From: Sanguibacter suaedae
GTDB lineage: Bacteria; Actinomycetota; Actinomycetes; Actinomycetales; Cellulomonadaceae
Assembly: GCF_016342785.1 (NCBI RefSeq)
Contig: NZ_JAEINH010000001.1
Location: 186,001-250,000 of the forward strand
DNA: 64,000 nucleotides
Direction of reading: 5' to 3'
The notes beneath the pieces are model-generated. The model saw only the letters and a program-made list of their open reading frames with translations, had not been told where the DNA came from and made no database searches. This document shows, one piece after another, positions 1 to 8,857 of the stretch; the first letter of the stretch is position 1, and the number at the start of each line of letters is the position of its first letter. Both the position numbers and the translations under genes were made by a program.

Positions 1-2
1 TG

Positions 3-2036
3 CGCAGCGTCAACGCCTCCACGTGCCCCGTCGACGGGTGGCTCGCGATCTCCGCGGGCACGCGCGCCGCCGACGCGTTCGACGCGAAGGACGACGCGTG
101 CCGCGAGCTCGCGCCCGCGACGGGCGGCGCGCTCCCGGAGTGGGACGAGCTCCGCGAGGCTGTCGACGCACAGTCCTACGACGCGCCCCTCGGCGCGTTC
201 GGTGACGCCGTCACCGAGGCGGGGACCGTCGCGACGGCCGTCGGCCCAGGAGCGGCGCTCGCCCTCACCACGCAGGACGGGGACGTCGCCGGCACCGCGA
301 TCACCCCCGGCGATGCCGCGGGCGCGACGGGCGACGCCGTCGCCGACGGGCTCGAGACGTCCGACCTCGTCGTCGTGGACCTCGGCGCCGTCCGCGAGGC
401 AGGCTACGAGACGGAGACCACGGGTGGCGAGGTGTCGGGCGACCAGCCGCGACGCGCTCAGGACGTCACCGTCGTCGACGCCCGTCTGGCCGAGGTCCTC
501 GCCGCCGCCCGCGACGCCGACCCCGGCCTCGAGCACACCACCGTCGTCCTCGCCTCCGTCGCCGACCCCAGCACCGAGCCCCGCCTCCAGGTCGCGGCCG
601 TCCTCGCACCCGGGGAGGCGCCGGGCACGCTCCTGTCGAGCTCCACCCGCCAGCCCGGGTACGTCCAGGGCACCGACGTCCTGCCCACCGTCCTCGACCA
701 CCTCGACATCACCGCCCAGACCCGGCTCGTCGGCGCGTCCTGGACGTCCGACACCGCTGGGACCCCCGCCCAGGAACGCGTCGCAGACCTCGTCGACGCC
801 GAGGACCACACCCTCGCCACACGCCCCCTCGTCGAGCCCTTCTTCCTCCTCTTCTGCGCCGTGAACCTCGTGCTCTTCGCCGCCGTCTCCTACGGATTCA
901 GCGCCCGCGCCCGCCGCAACCCACGGATCGCCCGCACCGTCGCCGGACACCCCGGAGCGGTGCTGGGCTCCCTGCGCGCCACCGGCATCGCCATCGCCGC
1001 CCTGCCCGTCTCCACCCTCCTCGCCAACCTCGTCCCCTGGTGGCGCACCGGCGCACCAGCCCTCACGCTCACCGCCCTCGTCCTCGCCTGGATGGCGGCC
1101 CTCACCGCGCTCGCGGTGCTGCCCCCGTGGCGGCACCGCGTGCTCGGCCCGGCGACCGTCGTCACCGTCATCACCGCGCTCGTCCTCGCCGTCGACGTCG
1201 CGACCGGGGCTCGCCTCCAGGTGTCCGCCCTCATGGGCATCCAACCGACCGTGGGCGGACGGTTCTACGGCTTCAACAACACGGCGTTCGCGCTGTTCGC
1301 GGTGACCACGGTGCTCGCCGCCGCCGCGGCGGCCGACCCGCTCGTCGCCGCAGGACGACGCCGGCTCGCCGCGGGCGTCGTCCTCACCATCGGCGCGGTG
1401 GCCGTGGTCCTCAACGGCTCGCCCGCCCTGGGGGCCGACTTCGGGGGGCCCCCAGCCCTCGTGCCCGCGTTCGTCGTCCTCGCGCTCCTCGCCGCCGGGG
1501 TCCGCCTCACCTGGCAGCGCATCGTCGGGGTGCTGCTCGCCGCCGTCGTCGTCGTCACGACGTTCGCCGTCGCGGACAGGCTGCGCCCCGAGGAGGACCG
1601 CACGCACCTCGGACAGCTCGTCGACACCGTGCTCGACGGCGGCCTCCTCGACGTGGTCCTCCGCAAGGCCGAGGCCAACCTCTCCACGCTCACCAACCCC
1701 CTCGCGATCGTGGGCGTCGCCGGGATCCTCGTGGTCGTCCTCGTCCTCGGGCGCCCCCTGCGCGCCGCGACCCTCGACGACGGCGGGGAGCACGCCGGCT
1801 GGTGGACGGACGGCGCACCGCTCACCCAGATCAGCACCCGCTCCCCCATGGTCCTGCCCGGCGTCGTCACCGCCGGGACGGCCCTCGGCATCGGGACCCT
1901 CGTGAACGACTCGGGCGTCGTCATCCTCGGTGTGGGCCTGGCGGTCCTCGTGCCGCTCGTCGCCGCGACCTACGCCTCGTGGATGCTCACGCTGCGCCGC
2001 GACCCCGCCGAGCAGGAGCCTCTCCGAATGCCGTGA
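3..2036 (+). CDS. large membrane protein, 5' end outside window
   Basis: The frame is open from base 3, so the true start lies upstream; about 677 residues are visible. The first ~275 residues are hydrophilic, Ala/Asp-rich and look extracytoplasmic, with a phosphatase/sulfatase-like flavour (a DLVVVDLGAVR stretch, then a TDVLPTVLDHLDI stretch typical of alkaline-phosphatase-superfamily proteins). From about residue 278 there are some 11 predicted membrane spans to the C-terminus. Proteins of this shape are commonly found in actinobacteria close to a family-2 glycosyltransferase, as here (4834-5679), which suggests a role in envelope glycan handling; that is inference. No substrate can be named. 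Confidence 0.7.
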   Translation, partial: RSVNASTCPVDGWLAISAGTRAADAFDAKDDACRELAPATGGALPEWDELREAVDAQSYDAPLGAFGDAVTEAGTVATAVGPGAALALTTQDGDVAGTAITPGDAAGATGDAVADGLETSDLVVVDLGAVREAGYETETTGGEVSGDQPRRAQDVTVVDARLAEVLAAARDADPGLEHTTVVLASVADPSTEPRLQVAAVLAPGEAPGTLLSSSTRQPGYVQGTDVLPTVLDHLDITAQTRLVGASWTSDTAGTPAQERVADLVDAEDHTLATRPLVEPFFLLFCAVNLVLFAAVSYGFSARARRNPRIARTVAGHPGAVLGSLRATGIAIAALPVSTLLANLVPWWRTGAPALTLTALVLAWMAALTALAVLPPWRHRVLGPATVVTVITALVLAVDVATGARLQVSALMGIQPTVGGRFYGFNNTAFALFAVTTVLAAAAAADPLVAAGRRRLAAGVVLTIGAVAVVLNGSPALGADFGGPPALVPAFVVLALLAAGVRLTWQRIVGVLLAAVVVVTTFAVADRLRPEEDRTHLGQLVDTVLDGGLLDVVLRKAEANLSTLTNPLAIVGVAGILVVVLVLGRPLRAATLDDGGEHAGWWTDGAPLTQISTRSPMVLPGVVTAGTALGIGTLVNDSGVVILGVGLAVLVPLVAATYASWMLTLRRDPAEQEPLRMP

Positions 2037-2092
2037 CCAGCCCCCGAGGGTACTTTCGTCACGCACCGCCACCCCCTCGACGGAAGGCTCCC

Positions 2093-3088
2093 ATGACCCT
2101 CTACGGCTTCCACGCCTCGCACGAGCAGGTCCACCCCAGAGCACTCCTCGACGCCGTGAAGCGGGCGGAGGCGGCCGGGTTCGAGGCCGCCATGTGCTCC
2201 GACCACTTCGCCCCGTGGAGCGACCGGCAGGGCGAGTCCGGCTTCGCGTGGTCCTGGCTCGGGGCCGCCCTCGAGGCGACGAACCTGCGCTTCGGCGTGG
2301 TCAACGCCCCCGGGCAGCGGTACCACCCGGCGATCATCGCCCAGGCCGCCGCGACGCTCGGGGCCATGTACCCGGGTCGCTTCTGGGCGGCGCTCGGGTC
2401 CGGCGAGGCCATGAACGAGCACATCACCGGCGACGCGTGGCCCCGCAAGGAGCTCCGTGACCAGCGCCTCGAGGAGTCCGTGGACGTCATCCGGGCCCTC
2501 TTCCGCGGCGAGGAGGTCAGTCGCGAGGGGCTCGTCACCGTCGACCGGGCCCGCCTGTGGACGCTGCCGGAGACCCAGCCCGCGCTCATCGGACCCGCCG
2601 TGAGCGTCGCGACGGCCGGTCGCGTGGCCTCGTGGGCCGACGGCCTCGTGACCATCAACCAGCCGCACGACCACCTGCGCGACATGATCGCCGCCTACCG
2701 CGACGCCGGCGGGAAGGGCACGCTCGCCCTGCAGATCCACCTGAGCTACGCCCGCACCGAGGACGAAGCCCTCGCCGTCGCCCACGACCAGTGGCGCAGC
2801 AACGTGTTCGCCCCGCCCCTGTGCTGGGACCTCGACACCCCGGCGTCGTTCGACGAGGCGTCGCGCCACGTGGAGCCCGACGACGTCCGCTCCTCCGTGG
2901 TGGTCTCGGCCGACCTCGGCGAGCTCGTCGACGTCATCGGCGGGTACGCGGACCTCGGTTTCGACGAGGTGTACCTGCACCACGTGGGCAAGGAGCAGAC
3001 GGAGTTCATCGACGTGTTCGGCGAGCACGTGCTCCCCGCGCTGCGCGCTGCGGGCACGACCGCGACCACCGGTGGGGTGACCGCATGA
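2093..3088 (+). CDS. LLM-class flavin oxidoreductase (TIGR03885-like)
   Basis: A 331-residue luciferase-like TIM-barrel oxidoreductase. It begins MTLYGFHASHEQ and carries the typical LLM features: an early FEAAMCSDHFAPWS stretch, FWAALGSGEAMNEH, and a late GFDEVYLHHVG strand. It fits the 'probable non-F420 flavinoid oxidoreductase' family, known to sit beside GH13 trehalose-synthase-like genes, and here it overlaps the GH13 start by ATGA. Start ATG is preceded by a GGAAGG ribosome site 4 bases upstream. Cofactor is more likely FMN than F420 on family grounds; substrate unknown. Part of a two-gene operon with 3085-4806. Confidence 0.85.
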   Translation: MTLYGFHASHEQVHPRALLDAVKRAEAAGFEAAMCSDHFAPWSDRQGESGFAWSWLGAALEATNLRFGVVNAPGQRYHPAIIAQAAATLGAMYPGRFWAALGSGEAMNEHITGDAWPRKELRDQRLEESVDVIRALFRGEEVSREGLVTVDRARLWTLPETQPALIGPAVSVATAGRVASWADGLVTINQPHDHLRDMIAAYRDAGGKGTLALQIHLSYARTEDEALAVAHDQWRSNVFAPPLCWDLDTPASFDEASRHVEPDDVRSSVVVSADLGELVDVIGGYADLGFDEVYLHHVGKEQTEFIDVFGEHVLPALRAAGTTATTGGVTA

Positions 3089-4806
3089 GGATGACCGACA
3101 CGTCCGACCTGTGGTGGAAGACCGCCGTCGTGTACTGCCTGGACGTCGAGACGTTCATGGACTGGAACGACGACGGCGTGGGCGACCTCGACGGTCTCGC
3201 GCACCGCATGGACTACCTCGCCGAGCTGGGCGTCACGTGCCTGTGGCTCATGCCGTTCTACCCGACGCCCGACAAGGACGACGGCTACGACATCACCGAC
3301 TACTACGGTGTGGACGCCCGCCTGGGCCACCACGGCGACCTCGTGGAGATCCTCCGCACGGCCCGCGACCGCGGGATGCGCGTCATCGCCGACCTCGTGG
3401 TCAACCACACCTCGGACAAGCACCCGTGGTTCAAGGCGTCCCGGTCCAGCAAGGACAACCCGTACCGGGACTTCTACGTGTGGCGCGACGAGCCGCCCGC
3501 GAACCCGGCGGACACCGTCTTCCCGGGTGAGGAGGACGGCGTGTGGGAGCTCGACGAGAAGACCGGCCAGTACTACCTGCACTCGTTCTACTCCCACCAG
3601 CCCGACCTCAACGTGTCCAACCCGAAGGTCCGCGAGGAGATCGCGAAGGTCATGGGGTTCTGGCTGGAGCTGGGGCTCAGCGGGTTCCGCGTGGACGCCG
3701 TCCCGTACTTCCTCGAGGCCGTCACCCCCGAGGACCCGGAGGACCGCGACGGGCCCGGCCGGGACTCCGCCGCGGACGGCACGGGCGACGACGACTACTC
3801 GGACCCGCACGAGTACCTGCGCTCGCTGCGCGGGTTCCTGGGCCGGCGCACGGGCGACGGGATCCTCCTCGGGGAGGTGAACCTGCCCCGCGAGGAGCAG
3901 GTCACGTACTTCGGGGGCGACGAGGCCGACGAGCTCACCATGCAGTTCGACTTCGTGGGCATGCAGAACCTCTACCTGTCCCTCGCGCGCGGTGACGCCC
4001 GTGCCGTCGCGCAGGCCCTCGCGGACCGTCCCCGGTTGCCGCGCGAGGCGCAGTGGGCGAACTTCGTGCGGAACCACGACGAGCTCACGCTCGACAAGCT
4101 CACCGAGGAGGAGCGCCAGGAGGTCTTCGAGGCGTTCGCGCCCGAGGAGGAGATGCGCATCTACGGGCGGGGCATCACGCGCCGCGTGCCGTCGATGCTC
4201 GAGGGCGACCCGCGGCGCATCCGCATGGTGTACAGCCTGCTGTTCTCCCTGCCCGGCACCCCCGTGCTGTTCTACGGGGAGGAGATCGGGATGGGCGAGA
4301 ACCTCGACGTGGGTGGCCGTGAGGCGGTCCGCACGCCCATGCAGTGGTCGTCCGGCCCCAACGGCGGATTCTCCCGGGCGTCGGAGCGACGCCTCGTGGC
4401 GCCCCTCGTGGAGGGCGGATTCTCGCCCGAGCACGTGAACGTCGCGGACCAGCGCCACGACCAGGACTCGATGCTCGCGTTCGTGCGGACGCTCATCGCG
4501 CAGTACCGGAACTCCACGGAGATCGGGTGGGGCGACGTGCGGGTCCTCGACCAGCCGCACACGTCCGTCCTCGCCCACGAGGTGGCCGGGGCGCAGGGCC
4601 AGATGATCGCCCTGCACAACTTCGGTCCCGAGCGACTCACCGTCCCGATCACCGTGCCCGACGGCACGGGGACCACGCGCCTCGTCGACCTCCTGCAGGC
4701 CGGCGAGACGGACGTCGCCGAGGACGGTAGCGCCGAGGTGGTCCTCGACGGGTACGGCTACCGCTGGTTGCGCGTCGTCCACGAGGACTCCCGCAGACTC
4801 CTCTGA
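3085..4806 (+). CDS. GH13 alpha-amylase family, trehalose-synthase-like
   Basis: A 573-residue glycoside hydrolase family 13 enzyme. All four conserved regions are visible: DLVVNHTSDKHPWF (region I), GFRVDAVPYF with the nucleophile Asp (II), GILLGEVNLP with the acid/base Glu (III) and FVRNHDELT (IV). The close resemblance of regions I and IV to trehalose synthase (maltose/trehalose interconversion) is why that activity is suggested, though the protein lacks a fused maltokinase and could act on another alpha-glucoside. The start ATG overlaps the stop of the flavin oxidoreductase (ATGA), so the two are translationally coupled. Cytosolic; no signal peptide. Confidence 0.88.
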   Translation: MRMTDTSDLWWKTAVVYCLDVETFMDWNDDGVGDLDGLAHRMDYLAELGVTCLWLMPFYPTPDKDDGYDITDYYGVDARLGHHGDLVEILRTARDRGMRVIADLVVNHTSDKHPWFKASRSSKDNPYRDFYVWRDEPPANPADTVFPGEEDGVWELDEKTGQYYLHSFYSHQPDLNVSNPKVREEIAKVMGFWLELGLSGFRVDAVPYFLEAVTPEDPEDRDGPGRDSAADGTGDDDYSDPHEYLRSLRGFLGRRTGDGILLGEVNLPREEQVTYFGGDEADELTMQFDFVGMQNLYLSLARGDARAVAQALADRPRLPREAQWANFVRNHDELTLDKLTEEERQEVFEAFAPEEEMRIYGRGITRRVPSMLEGDPRRIRMVYSLLFSLPGTPVLFYGEEIGMGENLDVGGREAVRTPMQWSSGPNGGFSRASERRLVAPLVEGGFSPEHVNVADQRHDQDSMLAFVRTLIAQYRNSTEIGWGDVRVLDQPHTSVLAHEVAGAQGQMIALHNFGPERLTVPITVPDGTGTTRLVDLLQAGETDVAEDGSAEVVLDGYGYRWLRVVHEDSRRLL

Positions 4807-4833
4807 ACCGTGCGAGCGGCCGTCCCGGGGCTT

Positions 4834-5679
4834 CTACTCCTCGGGGCGGCCGCCGCGGACGGCCTCACCGAGGGCGCGGACGCGTCGGGCGTTGATGGCG
4901 AGGACGACGTCACGGTACTGGGCGGCGCGGTGCAGCTGGCCGCGCAGGTCCGTGCCCGACGGGCGGTGCCGCAGGTCGCACGGGACCTCGAGCGCGACGT
5001 AGCCGAGGCGCACGAGATCGATCGTCAGACCCGTCTCGACGCCCCAGCCGCGCGCGAGCGGGGTGGCCGCCTCGAAGGCCTCACGGGTGAGGCACCGCAT
5101 CCCCGACAGGGGCTGCGTGGGCATCCACCCGGTCATCGACGCGATCGCGCGGCGCGCGGCGCCGACGACGACGCCCCGGCCTCCCGCACCGGCCTGGGGC
5201 GGGAGGAGCGCGATGGTCATGTCCGCGCGGCCCTCGAGCACCGGCGGGACGAGGGGCGCGGTGTTCACCGCGGTCTCGGCGAGGTCGCCGTCGATGAACA
5301 GGAGCAGGCGCGGCGGGCGGGCGGGCGCGTCCCGCATGGCGACGACGGCCGCACCCGTCTCCATGGCGGCGGCCTTGCCGCGGTTGTGGGAGTGGCGGAC
5401 CACGACGGCCCCCGCGTCGCGGGCGACGTCCTGGGTGTTGTCCAGGCTGCCGTCGTCGACGACGAGCACGAGGTCGACGTGCGGGATGGCCTTCGCGGCG
5501 CGGACCGTCGCGGCGATGCGCCGCGACTCGTCCTTGGCGGGGATGACCACGGCGACGCGCTGGCGCAGCGACTCGCGCTCGGTGAGGGACGACGTCGCGG
5601 ACTTGGCCCGCCGCCCGCGGTTGGTCCCCGGGCCCTGCCCGGTCGTCCCCTCGGCCCCGGTCTCTCGATCCGCGCTCAC
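4834..5679 (-). CDS. family-2 glycosyltransferase (DPM/GPGS-like)
   Basis: A 281-residue GT-A fold transferase. After a 40-residue polar N-terminal tail come VAVVIPAKDESRRI, the nucleotide-binding VVDDGSLDNT and the metal-binding FIDGDLAET. Overall organisation resembles dolichyl-phosphate-mannose-synthase-like and glucosyl-3-phosphoglycerate-synthase-like GT2 enzymes. No membrane span is evident, so it is probably peripheral at the inner face. It may work with the large membrane protein at the left edge of the window, which is an inference from proximity only. GTG start, with a GAGGGT hexamer 7 bases upstream, suggesting a leaderless transcript. Confidence 0.82.
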   Translation of the reverse strand: MSADRETGAEGTTGQGPGTNRGRRAKSATSSLTERESLRQRVAVVIPAKDESRRIAATVRAAKAIPHVDLVLVVDDGSLDNTQDVARDAGAVVVRHSHNRGKAAAMETGAAVVAMRDAPARPPRLLLFIDGDLAETAVNTAPLVPPVLEGRADMTIALLPPQAGAGGRGVVVGAARRAIASMTGWMPTQPLSGMRCLTREAFEAATPLARGWGVETGLTIDLVRLGYVALEVPCDLRHRPSGTDLRGQLHRAAQYRDVVLAINARRVRALGEAVRGGRPEE

Positions 5680-5739
5680 GTCGTCAACCCTCGTGGTGTG
5701 GTGTGTCTGATTCCTGGCGAGCCGGGTCCCCGTCCCGCG

Positions 5740-6567
5740 TCAGCGGAGGGTGACCTGGCGGGAGACGATCCCTGCGCGGGCTCGTCGTTCGTCGGCGTCG
5801 AGCGGTGCGTCGACCGCGAGCGCCGCCTCGAGGGACGGCCAGAACTCGGCGACGGCGCCCTCGATGTCCTCGGCCTCGGAGCCCTTGGGGAGCTCCCAGA
5901 CGGGGATGACGATGCCGGACGCCCGGAAGGCCCCGAGGAACTTGGAGCCCGCGAACCCGGACTCGCGCTTGGCGTGGAGGCGGGCGATGGCGTCGATGAC
6001 GGTGTCCTCGCTGTGGGGCATAGCCCAGCGGAGGTACTCGCGGGCGCCCATGCGGCACCAGTAGGCGCTGTCGACGGTGGTGAGCTTGCGGGTCTCGATG
6101 ATGGTCGAGTTGGCCTCGTCGAGGGACGCCTTGATGTCGGGCGTGATCTCGGTGTCGGGGTCCATCCAGTAGTCGAAGCCGTCGTGGACGGTGACCTCGA
6201 AGGGGACGGCCGGGTCGAGGATGTCCTGGAGGCGGGGGCCGGGACCGGGGAGGACGGTGCTGGTGAGGGAGGCGCCGGGCTCGAGCTCGAGGGCGTCGAG
6301 GACGGTCTGGGCGAGGTCGCGGCTGGCGTCGCCGGACCCGGCGTGGGTCTGGAGGGCGACGAGGACGGCGCCGTCGGCGCGGTGCAGCGCGGGCCATGCG
6401 CCGGGGAGGACGGTGGTGAACGTGATGTCGCGGGCGCCGTGCTCGGCGGTGGTGCGCGCGGTCGCGGTGGCGGCCGGGACGACCTCGCGGAGGGCCACGA
6501 GGTCGGGCTCCCCGTCGAGACCCTCGAAGGGGCGCAGCACAAACTCCGGTGACGTGTTCTTTGCCAT
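5740..6567 (-). CDS. DUF5926 family protein
   Basis: A 275-residue soluble protein that begins MAKNTSPEFVLRPFEGL and ends ARAGIVSRQVTLR. The opening RPFEGLDGEPDLVALREVVPAAT and the middle DSAYWCRMGAREYLRWAMPH are recognisable hallmarks of the actinobacterial DUF5926 family, sometimes described as SecA/topoisomerase-associated because of older naming, but with no established function. A TAGGCT hexamer lies exactly 6 bases before the ATG with no Shine-Dalgarno, indicating a leaderless mRNA. Single-gene unit, divergent from phosphoglucomutase. Confidence 0.85.
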   Translation of the reverse strand: MAKNTSPEFVLRPFEGLDGEPDLVALREVVPAATATARTTAEHGARDITFTTVLPGAWPALHRADGAVLVALQTHAGSGDASRDLAQTVLDALELEPGASLTSTVLPGPGPRLQDILDPAVPFEVTVHDGFDYWMDPDTEITPDIKASLDEANSTIIETRKLTTVDSAYWCRMGAREYLRWAMPHSEDTVIDAIARLHAKRESGFAGSKFLGAFRASGIVIPVWELPKGSEAEDIEGAVAEFWPSLEAALAVDAPLDADERRARAGIVSRQVTLR

Positions 6568-6573
6568 GGCATG

Positions 6574-6579
6574 AGCCTA
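6574..6579 (-). promoter_or_regulatory. -10 hexamer, leaderless DUF5926 gene
   Basis: TAGGCT on the minus strand, 6 bases before the ATG at 6567. Spacing puts the transcript start at or next to the A of ATG. Confidence 0.6.
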
Positions 6580-6693
6580 CCGGCAGTCGGCGGGCGCCCG
6601 CCTCTGCGGGCCCCGCGCGGCACCCCGCGCACGGTGGCGCGGACGGCGCCTCTCGTCCTGCCGAAACCGGGTCCCACGTGCCAAGATCGAGCC

Positions 6694-8364
6694 ATGGACC
6701 CGCGCGCAGGAACCCACGCCCAGCCAGAAGACCTCATCGACGTGGACGCCGTCGTCGGTGCCTACTACGACCTCGCCCCGGACGTCGACGACCCGGCCCA
6801 GAAGGTCGTCTTCGGGACGTCGGGTCACCGGGGCTCGAGCCTCGACCACGCGTTCAACGAGCCGCACATCATCGCGACGACGGCGGCCATCGTGGAGTAC
6901 CGGCGGTCGCAGGGCACGGACGGGCCGCTGTTCATCGGACGGGACACGCACGCGCTGTCGCTGCCGGCGTGGCAGACGGCCCTCGAGGTCCTCGCCGCGG
7001 CGGGCGTGCAGACGTACGTCGACGCGCGCGACTCGTACACGCCCACGCCTGCCGTGTCCCACGCGATCCTGCTGCACAACGAGGCGACGACGTCGCAGGG
7101 CGTGCGGACGTCGGGCCCCGGGCTGGCCGACGGCATCGTGGTGACCCCGTCGCACAACCCGCCGCGCGACGGTGGTTTCAAGTACAACCCCCCGCACGGC
7201 GGGCCCGCGGGCTCGGAGGCGACGTCGTGGATCGCGGACCGCGCGAACGAGATCCTGCGCAGCGGCGTCGGTCAGGTGCGGCGCGTCCCCCTGGAGCAGG
7301 CCCTGGCGGCGGACACGACGCTGCGCCACGACTACCTCGCGGCGTACGTGGACGACCTGGCGACCGTCGTGGACCTCGACCGCGTCCGTGAGGCGGGCGT
7401 GAGCATCGGCGCCGACCCCCTGGGTGGTGCGGCCGTCGAGTACTGGGGGGCCATCGGCGAGCGCTACGGCCTGGACCTCACCGTGGTGAACCCGCAGGTG
7501 GACCCGCGGTGGGCGTTCATGACCCTCGACTGGGACGCGAAGATCCGCATGGACTGCTCGTCGCCGTACGCGATGGCGTCCCTCGTGGAGACCATGAAGG
7601 GCGACGCGCCCTACGACATCGCGACGGGCAACGACGCCGACGCGGACCGGCACGGGATCGTCACGCCCGACGCGGGCCTCATGAACCCCAACCACTTCCT
7701 CGCGGTCGCCATCGACTACCTGTACGGCGGGGGCCGCCCCGAGTGGCGCATGGACGCCGCGATCGGCAAGACCCTCGTGTCGTCGGCCCTCATCGACCGG
7801 GTGGCCGCGAGCCACGGGCGTCGCCTCGAGGAGGTGCCGGTGGGCTTCAAGTGGTTCGTGCCCGGCCTGCTCGACGGGTCCGTCGGGTTCGGCGGCGAGG
7901 AGTCGGCCGGGGCGTCGCTGCTGCGCCGCGCCGGCGGCGTGTGGACCACCGACAAGGACGGCATCGTCCTCGCCCTCCTCGCCTCGGAGATCCTCGCCGC
8001 CACCGGGTCGTCGCCGTCGGAGCACCACGCCCGCCTCGTGGAGCGTCACGGACAGTCCTGGTACGCACGGGTCGACGCCCCGGCGACCCTCGAGGAGAAG
8101 GCCACCCTCTCGCGGCTGTCGCCCGACCAGGTCACGGCGTCGACCCTCGCGGGTGAGAGCATCCACGAGAAGCTCACGACGGCCCCCGGCAACGGCGCCG
8201 CCATCGGCGGTCTCAAGGTGACCACGCCCAACGCGTGGTTCGCCGCCCGCCCGTCCGGCACGGAGAACGTGTACAAGATCTACGCGGAGTCGTTCGTCTC
8301 CGAGGAGCACCTGGGCGAGGTCCAGGAAGCGGCTCGGGCGCTCGTCTCCGACGCCCTCGCCTGA
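6694..8364 (+). CDS. pgm: phosphoglucomutase (alpha-D-glucose phosphate)
   Basis: A 556-residue alpha-D-phosphohexomutase, interconverting glucose-1-phosphate and glucose-6-phosphate. All four active-site loops are present: the phosphoserine loop GIVVTPSHNPPRDGG, the metal loop TGNDADADRHGIV, the sugar-binding FGGEESAG, and the phosphate-binding RPSGTENVYKIY. The length matches E. coli Pgm. The ATG at 6694 was chosen over in-frame upstream codons because CAAGAT lies 6 bases before it and the family starts just ahead of the LIDVDAVVGAYY segment. It feeds glycogen/trehalose and cell-wall sugar synthesis. Confidence 0.95.
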   Translation: MDPRAGTHAQPEDLIDVDAVVGAYYDLAPDVDDPAQKVVFGTSGHRGSSLDHAFNEPHIIATTAAIVEYRRSQGTDGPLFIGRDTHALSLPAWQTALEVLAAAGVQTYVDARDSYTPTPAVSHAILLHNEATTSQGVRTSGPGLADGIVVTPSHNPPRDGGFKYNPPHGGPAGSEATSWIADRANEILRSGVGQVRRVPLEQALAADTTLRHDYLAAYVDDLATVVDLDRVREAGVSIGADPLGGAAVEYWGAIGERYGLDLTVVNPQVDPRWAFMTLDWDAKIRMDCSSPYAMASLVETMKGDAPYDIATGNDADADRHGIVTPDAGLMNPNHFLAVAIDYLYGGGRPEWRMDAAIGKTLVSSALIDRVAASHGRRLEEVPVGFKWFVPGLLDGSVGFGGEESAGASLLRRAGGVWTTDKDGIVLALLASEILAATGSSPSEHHARLVERHGQSWYARVDAPATLEEKATLSRLSPDQVTASTLAGESIHEKLTTAPGNGAAIGGLKVTTPNAWFAARPSGTENVYKIYAESFVSEEHLGEVQEAARALVSDALA

Positions 8365-8413
8365 CCGCGACGCCTCCCGGCCGCGGCCACCAGAACGCGC
8401 GGGGCGGGGGTGG

Positions 8414-8469
8414 CGGGACCGCGCCGCCCCCCGGCCCCCCCCCCCTGCCGGTCCGGGCGGGCGGTCCCG
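8414..8469. repeat. long inverted repeat with C11 run, convergent gene ends
   Basis: Arms CGGGACCGC (8414-8422) and GCGGTCCCG (8461-8469) are perfect reverse complements, with a weaker inner GC stem, and enclose an 11-base C run at 8435-8445. It lies between the converging ends of pgm and the acetyltransferase and may act as a two-way terminator. The homopolymer makes the base count here suspect. Confidence 0.5.
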
Positions 8470-8772
8470 GTACTCGTCGTGGCGCTTGACGTAGTCACGG
8501 ACGAAAGCGCACTCGGGGATGACGGTCATCCGCTCGGCGCGCGCGTGGTCCAGCGCGGTCCGGGCGAGGGCCGACGCGAAACCCTGGCCCTCGTGGTGGG
8601 GCTGCACCACGGTGTGCATCACCACCATGGAGGCCTTGCCGGCCGCGGTGCCTGCCGGGACGTGGTCGTACTCCAGGTACCCGGCCGCCTCACCGTCGAC
8701 CGTCACCTCGAACCGGTGGGCGTCGGCGTCGTGCGTCACAGGGACGTCGGGCTTCTCGTCGTGTCCGCTCAT
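8464..8772 (-). CDS. small GNAT-type acetyltransferase, 3' end unclear
   Basis: The first 103 residues form a complete small Gcn5-related N-acetyltransferase of the YidJ/yjdJ-like type: a VDGEAAGYLEYD strand, VMHTVVQPHHEGQGFASALARTALDHAR (acetyl-CoA loop Q/R-x-x-G-x-G/A region), and the terminal VIPECAFVRDYVKRHDEY that normally ends these proteins. Here no stop follows. The frame stays open through the pgm gene on the opposite strand down to 6577, and neither other frame gives a nearby stop either. I give the end of recognisable homology, not a stop codon. The C11 run at 8435-8445 makes an assembly or slippage error likely. CATCAT sits 6 bases before the ATG. Confidence 0.7.
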
Positions 8773-8857
8773 CCACCCATGATGCCTCCATCACACCGGG
8801 CCCGCCCGGGTGCGCCGCACCGGCCGTGAGCGGCCACCCGGTGGGACACTGGGAGAC

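Noticed and set aside
4810-6552. 580-codon plus-strand frame antisense to the glycosyltransferase and DUF5926 genes
   Set aside because: Both minus-strand genes are recognisable families; the frame has low-complexity Gly/Glu/Arg content and no ribosome site.
6577-8463. Extension of the acetyltransferase through pgm as a 731-residue protein
   Set aside because: Only the first 103 residues match the family; the rest is antisense to phosphoglucomutase with no domain, and begins at a C11 run and an inverted repeat.
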